Shown: one piece after another, positions 1-4,883 of the stretch
Layout of the letters: every line of letters begins with the position of its first letter
Numbering within the stretch: position 1 is the stretch's first letter
NCBI GenBank assembly: GCA_035458865.1
Contig: DATHYZ010000238.1
Location: 1-5,392 of the forward strand
Length of the DNA stretch: 5,392 nt
From: DATHYZ01 sp035458865
GTDB taxonomy: Bacteria > Chloroflexota > Limnocylindria > Limnocylindrales > CSP1-4
Direction: 5' to 3'
Position numbers and translations under genes: made by a program
The notes under the pieces: generated by a model
What the model saw: only the letters and a program-made list of their open reading frames with translations
Told to the model about the DNA's origin: nothing
Database searches by the model: none

Positions 1-154
1 CGTGCGTCGTCACCTCGCCGGCCACGATCATCCCGGGTTCGGCCTCGATGACGCTCCGCAGCCCGGTCGTGACCAGGGGGAAGTCGAAGATCGCCAGGAG
101 CACCCGCAGGCGGTCGCCGACGGGCGTGGCCCCGTTCGTCATCCGATCAGTCAT
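1..154 (-). CDS. Response regulator receiver domain, N-terminal fragment (gene cut by window edge)
   Basis: This is the first 51 codons of a gene that continues past the left edge. After a 16-residue lead it reads RVLLAIFDFPLVTTGLRSVI and then EAEPGMIVAGEV (residues 17-47). That matches the opening beta1-alpha1-beta2 of NarL/FixJ-type receiver domains, usually RVLLADDHPLVREGLRALLEAEPD. The family normally receives a phosphoryl group from a histidine kinase and acts on transcription through a C-terminal DNA-binding domain, but neither the phospho-acceptor Asp nor any output domain is inside the window. The usual acidic pair after beta1 (DD) reads FD here, with one extra residue in the strand, so Mg2+ binding and phosphorylation may be altered. 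The ATG at 154 is preceded by GAGG about 8 nt upstream; an in-frame ATG at 142 is the alternative start. The gene follows the membrane-protein gene by 30 bp on the same strand, which suggests co-transcription. Receiver-domain identity is fairly sure; the full architecture is unknown. Confidence 0.72.
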   Translation of the reverse strand, partial: MTDRMTNGATPVGDRLRVLLAIFDFPLVTTGLRSVIEAEPGMIVAGEVTTH

Positions 155-184
155 CGCTAGCCTCGTCGGTCCGGCAGGCCCGGA

Positions 185-502
185 TCAGGCGTGCACCGAA
201 GGCCGGTGCGACCAGTTCCGGATGACGAGGGCCCAGGCGACCGGGATGGCGATGAGGGCCACCGCGCTGGCGAGGAACGCGATCGCGGCGACCGGCTCGC
301 CGAGCGTGAACAGCAGGGCGTGGACCGCCACGAAGAGGATCGTGAACGCACCGGCCGTGGTCACGGCCGAGAGCACGAACCAGGTCGCGATGAGCGTGCT
401 CGTGCGGTGATTCCGACTGACCTGCGGCCCGAGCACGAGCACGGCCCCGAGCAGCAGGACAGCTGACACGATCAGCGCCAGCTGCACCATGGTGACGTCC
501 AT
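185..502 (-). CDS. Small multi-pass membrane protein of unknown function
   Basis: A 105-residue protein that I do not recognise as a named family. It is strongly hydrophobic: a first membrane segment at about residues 6-25, a long hydrophobic stretch at 36-66 that could be one kinked helix or two, and another at 69-95. Short polar loops carry RNHRTS (30-35), and the basic tail is RNWSHRPSVHA. The tail and the 30-35 loop are the positively charged parts and would be expected on the cytoplasmic side. The ATG at 502 is preceded by AGGGGA about 7 nt upstream, which favours it over the in-frame ATG at codon 5. The gene lies just upstream of the response-regulator-like gene on the same strand, so the two probably share a transcript and possibly a signalling role; no histidine kinase or catalytic motif is visible in it. 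A perfect dyad (534-549) lies 32 bp upstream of its start. Function remains hypothetical. Confidence 0.72.
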   Translation of the reverse strand: MDVTMVQLALIVSAVLLLGAVLVLGPQVSRNHRTSTLIATWFVLSAVTTAGAFTILFVAVHALLFTLGEPVAAIAFLASAVALIAIPVAWALVIRNWSHRPSVHA

Positions 503-533
503 CGTTGTCCCCTATGTCCTCGACGCTGGCCCG

Positions 534-549
534 CGGACCATCTGGTCCG
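534..549. promoter_or_regulatory. Perfect 7-2-7 inverted repeat, candidate operator
   Basis: The sequence CGGACCATCTGGTCCG is a perfect dyad with 7-bp arms (CGGACCA / TGGTCCG) around a central TC. Its near edge is 32 bp upstream of the ATG of the minus-strand membrane-protein gene, where an operator overlapping a promoter would be expected. The central spacing of 2 bp suits a dimeric repressor site better than an RNA hairpin, since a hairpin would have six pairs and a four-base loop. No clear -35/-10 pair can be assigned around it, and the regulator is unknown. Confidence 0.4.
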
Positions 550-635
550 GGGTCTCAAGTCGAGGCTAGGAGCGGTGACGGCGCGGCTGAACGTCATCGA
601 CGGGCCTGCGGACCGGGACGCCGGGGTGGAAGTGG

Positions 636-755
636 CACGACGGTCGTGGCCATGGCTGCCATCCGCGGCCCTTCGTCCAACGACGGTCGTCGGAGGCATC
701 CATCACCTGCGTCGGAATGGCATGGGCCCTCGGTGCCATCCGGGCCGACGGTCGG
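636..755. repeat. Three copies of the palindrome CGACGGTCG
   Basis: The 9-bp sequence CGACGGTCG (4-1-4 dyad) occurs at 638-646, 681-689 and 746-754. The first two copies share the longer palindrome ACGACGGTCGT (637-647 and 680-690), and the first extends to CACGACGGTCGTG (636-648). The third extends to CCGACGGTCGG (745-755). Centres are 43 and 65 bp apart, close to whole numbers of helical turns (about 4 and 6). A fourth copy with the opposite central base, CGACCGTCG, lies at 1153-1161. I saw no other exact copy in the rest of the window. This pattern fits repeated binding sites for a dimeric regulator, but that role is inferred from symmetry and spacing only. Confidence 0.4.
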
Positions 756-870
756 TACCAGGGGGGTCGCTCGTCGAGTCACGACGGGCCTCTGGTCGGG
801 TTGCCGGCGTGGGTCGGCCGGGTCTCGAGCACGACGTCAGCGCTCGCGTGCCGAGCTTCGGCTCCCGGGC

Positions 871-891
871 TGCTACGTTCCCGCCGGAGGG
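871..891 (+). promoter_or_regulatory. Extended -10-like element and Shine-Dalgarno before the cyclase remnant
   Basis: TGCTACGTT at 871-879 has the TGn extension directly joined to a TACGTT hexamer, resembling an extended -10 element. No good -35 hexamer is found at the usual distance. GGAGGG at 886-891 sits 4 nt before the ATG at 896 and looks like a Shine-Dalgarno. If transcription starts about 7-8 nt after the -10 the leader would be very short, so the two elements may not work together. They may be leftovers of the original gene's start region, or may now drive transcription toward the ferredoxin gene. Confidence 0.25.
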
Positions 892-895
892 CCCG

Positions 896-1130
896 ATGGA
901 TCGCCACATCACCGCAGCCGACCTGGGCCTGGAGGTCCGGGGCGCCATCCACACTGGCGAGATCGAGCTGGCCGGCGATGACATCCGCGGCGTGGCCATC
1001 CACGAGGCCTCACGGATCCTCGCGCTCGCCGGCGCCAGCGAGGTCCTGGTGAGCGGCACGACCGCCGGTCTCGCGGGCGACGTCGGTGCGCGGCATCGCA
1101 GGCCCGCGACGCCTCTTCGCGATCCCGTAG
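896..1130 (+). pseudogene. Remnant of a class III adenylate/guanylate cyclase (C-terminal half, internally deleted)
   Basis: From the ATG at 896 the frame encodes GLEVRGAIHTGEIEL (residues 11-25), GDDIRGVAIHEASRILALAG (27-46) and EVLVSGTT (49-56). These match the second half of class III nucleotidyl cyclase domains, typically GLEVRAGLHTGE...GDDVGGIAVHIAARV...GEVLVS. After GLAGDVG (58-64) the frame becomes Arg/Pro-rich, but the +1 frame from 1086 reads VRGIAGPRRLFAIP and stops at TAG 1128-1130, which matches the normal ending (LKGVPG.WRLFAV). The usual roughly 10 residues between these blocks (the FEDRGEH region) are absent, so the lesion is an internal deletion that also shifts the frame rather than a single-base error. 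The N-terminal half with the metal-binding aspartates (FxDxVGST type) is missing and not found upstream. It cannot be an active cyclase. A short truncated peptide could still be made from 896. Confidence 0.75.
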
Positions 1131-1246
1131 CTGCCGGGCGTCCGGCTCCGGTCGACCGTCGGCTGTGGCATGACCGATGGCCCGGTCGGCACCGTCGGGT
1201 CCGCCCTTGCGCTCCCTGCAGACCGCGTCCGACCGTGACCCCATGC

Positions 1247-1281
1247 TCGGGCGCGATCCGGCGCGCCCGATCCGGAGGGAG
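1247..1281 (+). promoter_or_regulatory. 9-bp GC hairpin followed by a distant Shine-Dalgarno in the ferredoxin-gene leader
   Basis: TCGGGCGCG (1247-1255) and CGCGCCCGA (1262-1270) are perfect reverse complements separated by the six-base loop ATCCGG. The loop sequence is repeated at once after the stem (1270-1275), where it runs into GGAGGGAG (1274-1281), the only Shine-Dalgarno-like sequence before the ATG at 1292. The spacing from GGAGG to ATG is 13 nt, longer than at the other genes here (about 5-8 nt). The hairpin could end transcripts coming from the cyclase remnant (no T-run follows, so not a classic intrinsic terminator) or tune translation of the downstream gene. The structure is visible; the role is inferred. 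Confidence 0.4.
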
Positions 1282-1291
1282 CCGCGGCACG

Positions 1292-2611
1292 ATGGCGCAT
1301 GCGACCAGCCACGGGGCCTACGGGCGACTCGCGGAGCGGCTGGACCGCTTCCCGCAGGGCGCGCCAGCCTCGGATCTGCTCTACCGGATCCTGTCCCTGC
1401 TGTTCAGCGAGCGCGAGGCGGAGCTCGTCGCCCGCGTCCCCATGCGGCCGTTCGACGCGGCCCAGGCTGCCCGGATCTGGGGGATCGGTCCGGCCGAGGC
1501 GCAGGGCGTCCTCGAGGGCCTGGCCTCACGGGCGATCCTGCTCGACATGGAGACGCCGACCGGGACCGTCTACGTGCTCCCACCGCCCATGGCCGGCTTC
1601 TTCGAGTTCTCGATGATGCGCGTCCGCGACGACGTGGACCAGCAGCTCCTGAGCGAGCTCTTCTACCAGTACATCACCGTCGAGGACGATTTCATCCTTG
1701 CCCTCTTCACCGATGGCGAGACGCAGCTCGGCCGGGTCTTCGTCAACGAGCCGGCGCTCGAGGCGAGCCGGGCCCGGTCGTCCGAGGGCCGCCCCCGCGC
1801 GACGGACGGCGCGCTCCGGGTCCTGGACCACGAGAGGGCGAGCGAGGTCGTCCGGACGGCCGAGCACATGGGCGTCGGCCTCTGCTACTGCCGTCGCAAG
1901 ATGGAGGCCCTGGACCGCGCCTGCCAGGCCCCGATGGGGATCTGCATGACCTTCGGCGGCACGGCCGATGCGCTCATCCGTCACGGCTACGCCCGTCGGG
2001 TCGACCGCGTGGAGGGGATGGACCTGCTCCAGCAGGCCTACGACAGCAACCTCGTCCAGTTCGGCGAGAACGTCCAGCGGGACGTCAACTTCATCTGCAA
2101 CTGCTGCGGGTGCTGCTGCGAGGCGATGATCGCGGCCCGTCGGTTCGGCCTCCTCCAGCCGGTCCACACGACGAACTTCGAGCCGCGCATCGACGAGGGA
2201 GCGTGCAACGGCTGCGGCAAGTGCGCCGACGCGTGCCCGGTCGAGGCGATGACGCTGGTCTCGGCGAACGATCCCGACCGACCACGCAAGCGAAAGGCGG
2301 TGCTCGACCCGGAACGCTGCCTGGGCTGCGGGGTCTGCACCCGGGTCTGTCCCAAGGACGCGATGTGGCTGGCGGCCCGGCCCGAGCGGGTCATGACCCC
2401 GGTCGACACGCTGCACCGGACCGTCCTCATGGCGATCGAGCGGGGCAAGCTCCAGGACTGCATCTTCGACAACCGCGCTCTCTGGAGCCACCGGGCCATG
2501 GCCGCGGTCCTGGGTGTCATCCTCCGGCTGCCGCCCACCAAGCAGGTCCTGGCCACGGAGCAGTTCCGGTCGAGGTACCTGACCCGGATCCTCGAGCGCG
2601 TCCACGTCTGA
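1292..2611 (+). CDS. Winged-helix-like / Cys-rich / 2x[4Fe-4S] ferredoxin-type protein
   Basis: A 439-residue, probably cytoplasmic iron-sulfur protein. Residues 54-95 (FDAAQAARIWGIGPAEAQGV, then LEGLASRAILL and a short hydrophobic strand) look like a winged helix-turn-helix. A middle region contains CYCRRKM (198-204), C211 and C218 in APMGICMTFG, and ICNCCGCCC (268-276). Two classical clusters follow: CNGCGKCADACP (305-316) and CLGCGVCTRVCP (343-354), each CxxCxxCxxxCP and able to bind a [4Fe-4S] cluster. This order matches a family of 4Fe-4S binding proteins found in many anaerobes and environmental bacteria, whose substrate is not established to my knowledge. Electron transfer or redox sensing is likely; the extra CxC and CC-G-CCC cysteines suggest a further metal site. 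Start chosen at ATG 1292 because the family's N-terminal region begins just after it. The frame is open back to 575, but the upstream part is Arg/Pro-rich or cyclase remnant. The gene stands alone on this strand, and the 3' neighbour is convergent. Confidence 0.85.
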   Translation: MAHATSHGAYGRLAERLDRFPQGAPASDLLYRILSLLFSEREAELVARVPMRPFDAAQAARIWGIGPAEAQGVLEGLASRAILLDMETPTGTVYVLPPPMAGFFEFSMMRVRDDVDQQLLSELFYQYITVEDDFILALFTDGETQLGRVFVNEPALEASRARSSEGRPRATDGALRVLDHERASEVVRTAEHMGVGLCYCRRKMEALDRACQAPMGICMTFGGTADALIRHGYARRVDRVEGMDLLQQAYDSNLVQFGENVQRDVNFICNCCGCCCEAMIAARRFGLLQPVHTTNFEPRIDEGACNGCGKCADACPVEAMTLVSANDPDRPRKRKAVLDPERCLGCGVCTRVCPKDAMWLAARPERVMTPVDTLHRTVLMAIERGKLQDCIFDNRALWSHRAMAAVLGVILRLPPTKQVLATEQFRSRYLTRILERVHV

Positions 2612-2814
2612 CGTCGGGCGGGCAGGTCGACACGTCGCGATGACCCGGACGTCGGCAGCGTGGTCGCTTGCGCTTGTCGGAACGATCAGGCCGATCGCCT
2701 GCTGACGCGACCGACGGAGCGCGTCGACCGACCGGGCCCGGCCGTCGGCTCGTCGGCGCTGGACAGCCTCTGGCATGGGCGTCATGGCCGGCCGCGGGTC
2801 GCCCGGCTCCGAGC
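2612..2814. other. Gap between convergent genes with weak GC hairpins
   Basis: No credible gene is seen. Several short inverted repeats could act in 3' ends: CAGGC/GCCTG (2687-2691 and 2697-2701), CCGAC/GTCGG (2728-2732 and 2744-2748) enclosing the palindrome CCGGGCCCGG (2732-2741), and GCCGG/CCGGC (2787-2791 and 2803-2807), the last lying 8 nt past the stop of the leftward transporter gene. None is followed by a T-run on either strand, so none qualifies as a standard intrinsic terminator; they are noted only as candidates. Confidence 0.3.
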
Positions 2815-3798
2815 TCAACAGCCCGGCGGTCGGCACTCCTCGCCGACCTCGACCGGCACCGCTTGGCGCCCGCCGGGGACCGTTCCCGCTGCGGCCGGCG
2901 CCGGGCGCGGAGCGCTCGACGAGCCGCGGCCGGCCGCCACGCCGACGTAGACGCCGGCGAGCGCGATCGCCGACCCGGCCACGAAGATCGGCCCGACGGA
3001 CTCGCCGAGCAGCACCACCGCCCCGACGATCGTGATCAGCGGCATCACCAGCGTGGCATAGGACGTGGCCGAGGCGCTCCAGCGCGCGAGGACATACAGC
3101 ACCAGCAGGAACAGCCCGACCGAACCGACGACGGCGAGATAGAGGACCGTCGCCCAGGTCGACGGCTCGCTCGGGAGCACGGTCGGCTCGCCGACTGCGA
3201 CCGCCAGGCCGGCCAGGATCGCGGCGCTCACGCTCATCCCGAGCGCGTTCGCGGCGATCGGGTGGCCGGGAGGCATCCGCTTCGCGATCACGCCGCTCAG
3301 GGCGATGAAGCCGGCGCCGACGAACAGGGCGACCAGCGAGGCCACGGGGACGTCCACGCTGAGCTGGTCCCAGACCACGACGACGATGCCGGCGAGGGCG
3401 ACAAGGGCGCCGATCACCCCGCGAACGGTCAACCCCTCCTGGCCGATCGAGACCGCGAGGACCAGGGTCATCAGCGGGACCGTCGCGATGACCACCATCG
3501 CCGTCGGGGCGGGTGCCTCCACCAGACCCCAGTAGAGGGCGGCATAGCTGCCGGCGAAGGCCGTCAGACCGTAGAGGAGCGCCCCCAGCCGAGCTCGCCC
3601 GCGGGGGAGGGGCGGTCGACGGACGGCGACCAGCGCCAGGAGGATGAGCGCCGCGAGGCCGAAGCGGACCGCCGCGCCCCAGAAGGGCGTCAGCTCGACG
3701 TTGCCGAGCCGGATCGCGACGGCGTTCAGGCCGCCGCAGGCGACGATCCCGAGCCAGGCTGCGACGGTCAGGCCATCGGCGCCGATCGTGGGACGCAT
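2815..3798 (-). CDS. EamA/DMT-superfamily transporter (10-TM type)
   Basis: A 327-residue integral membrane protein with about ten hydrophobic segments in two repeats, the layout of EamA-domain drug/metabolite transporters that export or exchange amino acids, nucleosides or similar small molecules. The first repeat spans about residues 10-143 and includes RFGLAALILLALVAVRR (45-61), a GLVEAPAPTAMVVIATVPLM block (91-110) and a helix at 125-143. The second spans about 152-289 and includes SATSYATLVMPLITIVGAVV (243-262) followed by LLGESVGPIFVAGSAIALAG (263-282). The internal repeat at ALYWGLVEAPAPTA and the equivalent RWSASATSYA is typical of the family. Residues 290-327 form a Ser/Pro/Ala/Gly-rich tail beyond the last helix, not needed for the fold. 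Start ATG 3798 was chosen because hydrophobic sequence begins soon after; the 59 codons upstream are Arg/Pro-rich noise. The ribosome binding site is weak (GGGA four nt upstream). It is divergent from the oxidoreductase gene. The substrate cannot be read from sequence. Confidence 0.88.
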   Translation of the reverse strand: MRPTIGADGLTVAAWLGIVACGGLNAVAIRLGNVELTPFWGAAVRFGLAALILLALVAVRRPPLPRGRARLGALLYGLTAFAGSYAALYWGLVEAPAPTAMVVIATVPLMTLVLAVSIGQEGLTVRGVIGALVALAGIVVVVWDQLSVDVPVASLVALFVGAGFIALSGVIAKRMPPGHPIAANALGMSVSAAILAGLAVAVGEPTVLPSEPSTWATVLYLAVVGSVGLFLLVLYVLARWSASATSYATLVMPLITIVGAVVLLGESVGPIFVAGSAIALAGVYVGVAAGRGSSSAPRPAPAAAGTVPGGRQAVPVEVGEECRPPGC

Positions 3799-3917
3799 GG
3801 TGTCCCGATTGTCCAACCCCTGGCAACGACCCGGTCGCCCGGATGGGTTCGCCCATGGCAGACTCGGGGCGGGCGGCCGCCCGTCCGCCGGAGCGGCATC
3901 CCGAACAGGAGGACCCC
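3799..3917. promoter_or_regulatory. Divergent intergenic region with ATGGG-TTCG-CCCAT dyad
   Basis: This 119-bp stretch must contain the start signals of both the leftward transporter and the rightward oxidoreductase. A perfect 5-bp inverted repeat ATGGG/CCCAT around TTCG lies at 3843-3856, near the middle, and could be an operator or a small hairpin. AGGAGGA at 3907-3913 is a strong Shine-Dalgarno 4 nt before the ATG at 3918. Convincing -35/-10 pairs could not be assigned on either strand. ATGs at 3843 and 3855 are in frame with the oxidoreductase but have no ribosome binding site. Confidence 0.4.
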
Positions 3918-4838
3918 ATGCGGATCGGGATCTACATCCGGCTCTACGGGCGACCCGCGGCCGAGACGCCGGCACCGACCTGGGCGTCGATCAGGGACCA
4001 GGCGCTGGCTGCCGAGGCGGCCGGCTTCGACCTCGTCGTCCTCGAGGACGCTCTCTGGATGCCGGATGACGACGGGAACCTCGGTCTCTGGGAGTCGGTC
4101 TCGGTCGCCGCGGCGCTGGCGGCTGCGACCTCGACGATCGGGATCGGCCATGCGGTCATCAACAGCCCCTACCGCAACCCCGCCCTCGTGGCCAAGATCG
4201 CCGCGACGCTCGACGAGGTCTCCGGGGGCCGCTACACCCTCGGCATCGGCCTGGGCAACACCCCGGACGACTACGGGCCGTTCGGGGTGGCCGCCGATCG
4301 CCGCTACTCGCGGTTCGCCGAGGCGATCCGGATCATCAGCGACCTCCTGCGCGAGGGTCGGTCCGAGTTCGAGGGCGAGTTCTACCGGGCGCCCGGTGCC
4401 GAGATGATCCTGCGTGGTCCCCGGCCCGAGGGCCCGCCGATCGTCGTCGCAGGGGCCAAGCCGAAGATGCTCCGGCTGGCCGCCCGCTACGGCGACGGCT
4501 GGAACTGGTGGACCGGCGAGCCCGACGATCCGGACTCGCTCCGCCCGATCGTGGACGAGCTCGAGCGCGCCTGCGAGGAGGTCGATCGGGATCCGGCGAC
4601 GCTGGTCCGCTCGCTCGACGTCTTCTCGGTGGCGGCACCGGCTGGCGGGGACGGTGGGTCCGCTCCGGGGGACGGCGTCCTGGGCGGCCCGGCCGAGGCG
4701 GTCGCCGAGCGACTGCTCGCGTTCCGCGAACTCGGCATCGACGAGGTCCGCTGCAACCTCCGGTTCCCCCTCGGCGCCGCGACGCCCGAGGCCATCGCCG
4801 GGCTGGCCGGCGTGGTGGACCTCGTCCGCGCCGGCTGA
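3918..4838 (+). CDS. Luciferase-like monooxygenase family (LLM) flavin/F420-dependent oxidoreductase
   Basis: A 306-residue TIM-barrel enzyme of the bacterial luciferase-like family, whose members use FMN or the deazaflavin F420 for hydride transfer or oxygenation of diverse substrates. Family features are: MRIGIYIRLYG as the first beta strand; AAEAAGFDLVVLEDA (31-45); IGIGHAVINSPYRNPALVAK (74-93), continuing into ATLDEVSGGR (96-105); RYTLGIGLGN (105-114); FAEAIRIISDLLREG (133-147) followed by the FEGEFYRAPGA block; and PPIVVAGAKPKMLRLAARYG (173-192) with DGWNWW at 193-198. The conserved LDELSGGR-type segment and the I(V/I)VAGAKP(K)MLRLAARYADGWN pattern are strong indicators. AGGAGGA 4 nt upstream of the ATG at 3918 fixes the start; the in-frame ATG at 3843 would add 25 residues of Arg/Pro-rich sequence. 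Residues 241-255 (PAGGDGGSAPGDGVL) are a Gly-rich linker before the last barrel helices. The cofactor cannot be settled from sequence alone, though the length and motifs resemble F420-type members. It is divergent from the transporter, which suggests possible shared regulation. Confidence 0.88.
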   Translation: MRIGIYIRLYGRPAAETPAPTWASIRDQALAAEAAGFDLVVLEDALWMPDDDGNLGLWESVSVAAALAAATSTIGIGHAVINSPYRNPALVAKIAATLDEVSGGRYTLGIGLGNTPDDYGPFGVAADRRYSRFAEAIRIISDLLREGRSEFEGEFYRAPGAEMILRGPRPEGPPIVVAGAKPKMLRLAARYGDGWNWWTGEPDDPDSLRPIVDELERACEEVDRDPATLVRSLDVFSVAAPAGGDGGSAPGDGVLGGPAEAVAERLLAFRELGIDEVRCNLRFPLGAATPEAIAGLAGVVDLVRAG

Positions 4839-4851
4839 CCCGAACGCGCGA

Positions 4852-4878
4852 CCGGCCCCGGGTGACCGCCCGAGCCGG
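4852..4878. terminator. Hairpin between convergent genes, possible bidirectional terminator
   Basis: CCGGC (4852-4856) pairs with GCCGG (4874-4878), and inside it CGGG (4859-4862) pairs with CCCG (4869-4872), with a small asymmetric bulge (CC versus A) and loop TGACCG. It lies 13 nt after the stop of the oxidoreductase and 5 nt after the stop of the leftward decarboxylase, where a shared terminator is expected. There is no T-run on either side, so it is not a textbook intrinsic terminator. Confidence 0.35.
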
Positions 4879-4883
4879 CCGAC

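Larger units (their letters stand above)
517..895. other. Non-coding region between divergently oriented units
   Basis: No frame here gives a protein that looks real: translations in all frames are Arg/Pro/Gly-rich, without hydrophobic cores or recognisable motifs, although long open frames cross it because stop codons are rare at this GC. It holds the dyad at 534-549, the three CGACGGTCG palindromes at 638-754, and an extended -10-like element plus Shine-Dalgarno next to the cyclase remnant at its right end. RNA from the plus strand could also pair GGUGCC (732-737) with GGUACC (754-759) using one G-U pair. It probably carries the promoter of the leftward operon and the decayed 5' part of the cyclase locus; I find no sequence resembling the missing cyclase N-terminal half. 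Confidence 0.5.

Noticed and set aside
48..410. A 120-codon plus-strand open frame at the left end
   Set aside because: It is antisense to both the receiver-domain fragment and the membrane protein, whose sequences are much more protein-like.
575..895. N-terminal extension of the iron-sulfur protein starting at 575
   Set aside because: There is no ribosome binding site, composition is Arg/Pro/Gly-rich, and nothing resembles a domain before the cyclase remnant at 896.
1256..1276. Pseudoknot between hairpin loop UCCGG (1257-1261) and CCGGA (1272-1276) masking the Shine-Dalgarno
   Set aside because: The five pairs are perfect, but only one base would be left to span the 9-bp stem, which is sterically unlikely unless the stem partly opens.
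1526..3919. A 797-codon open frame on the minus strand across the ferredoxin gene and the transporter gene
   Set aside because: It is antisense to the clear iron-sulfur protein and out of frame with the clear EamA transporter. The translation is Arg/Pro/Asp-rich with no domain-like pattern, as expected for shadow frames at high GC.
2668..4407. A 579-codon plus-strand open frame rich in Asp, Arg, Gln and Gly
   Set aside because: It is antisense to the transporter and out of frame with the oxidoreductase; its hydrophilic, repetitive look comes from reading the complement of hydrophobic codons.
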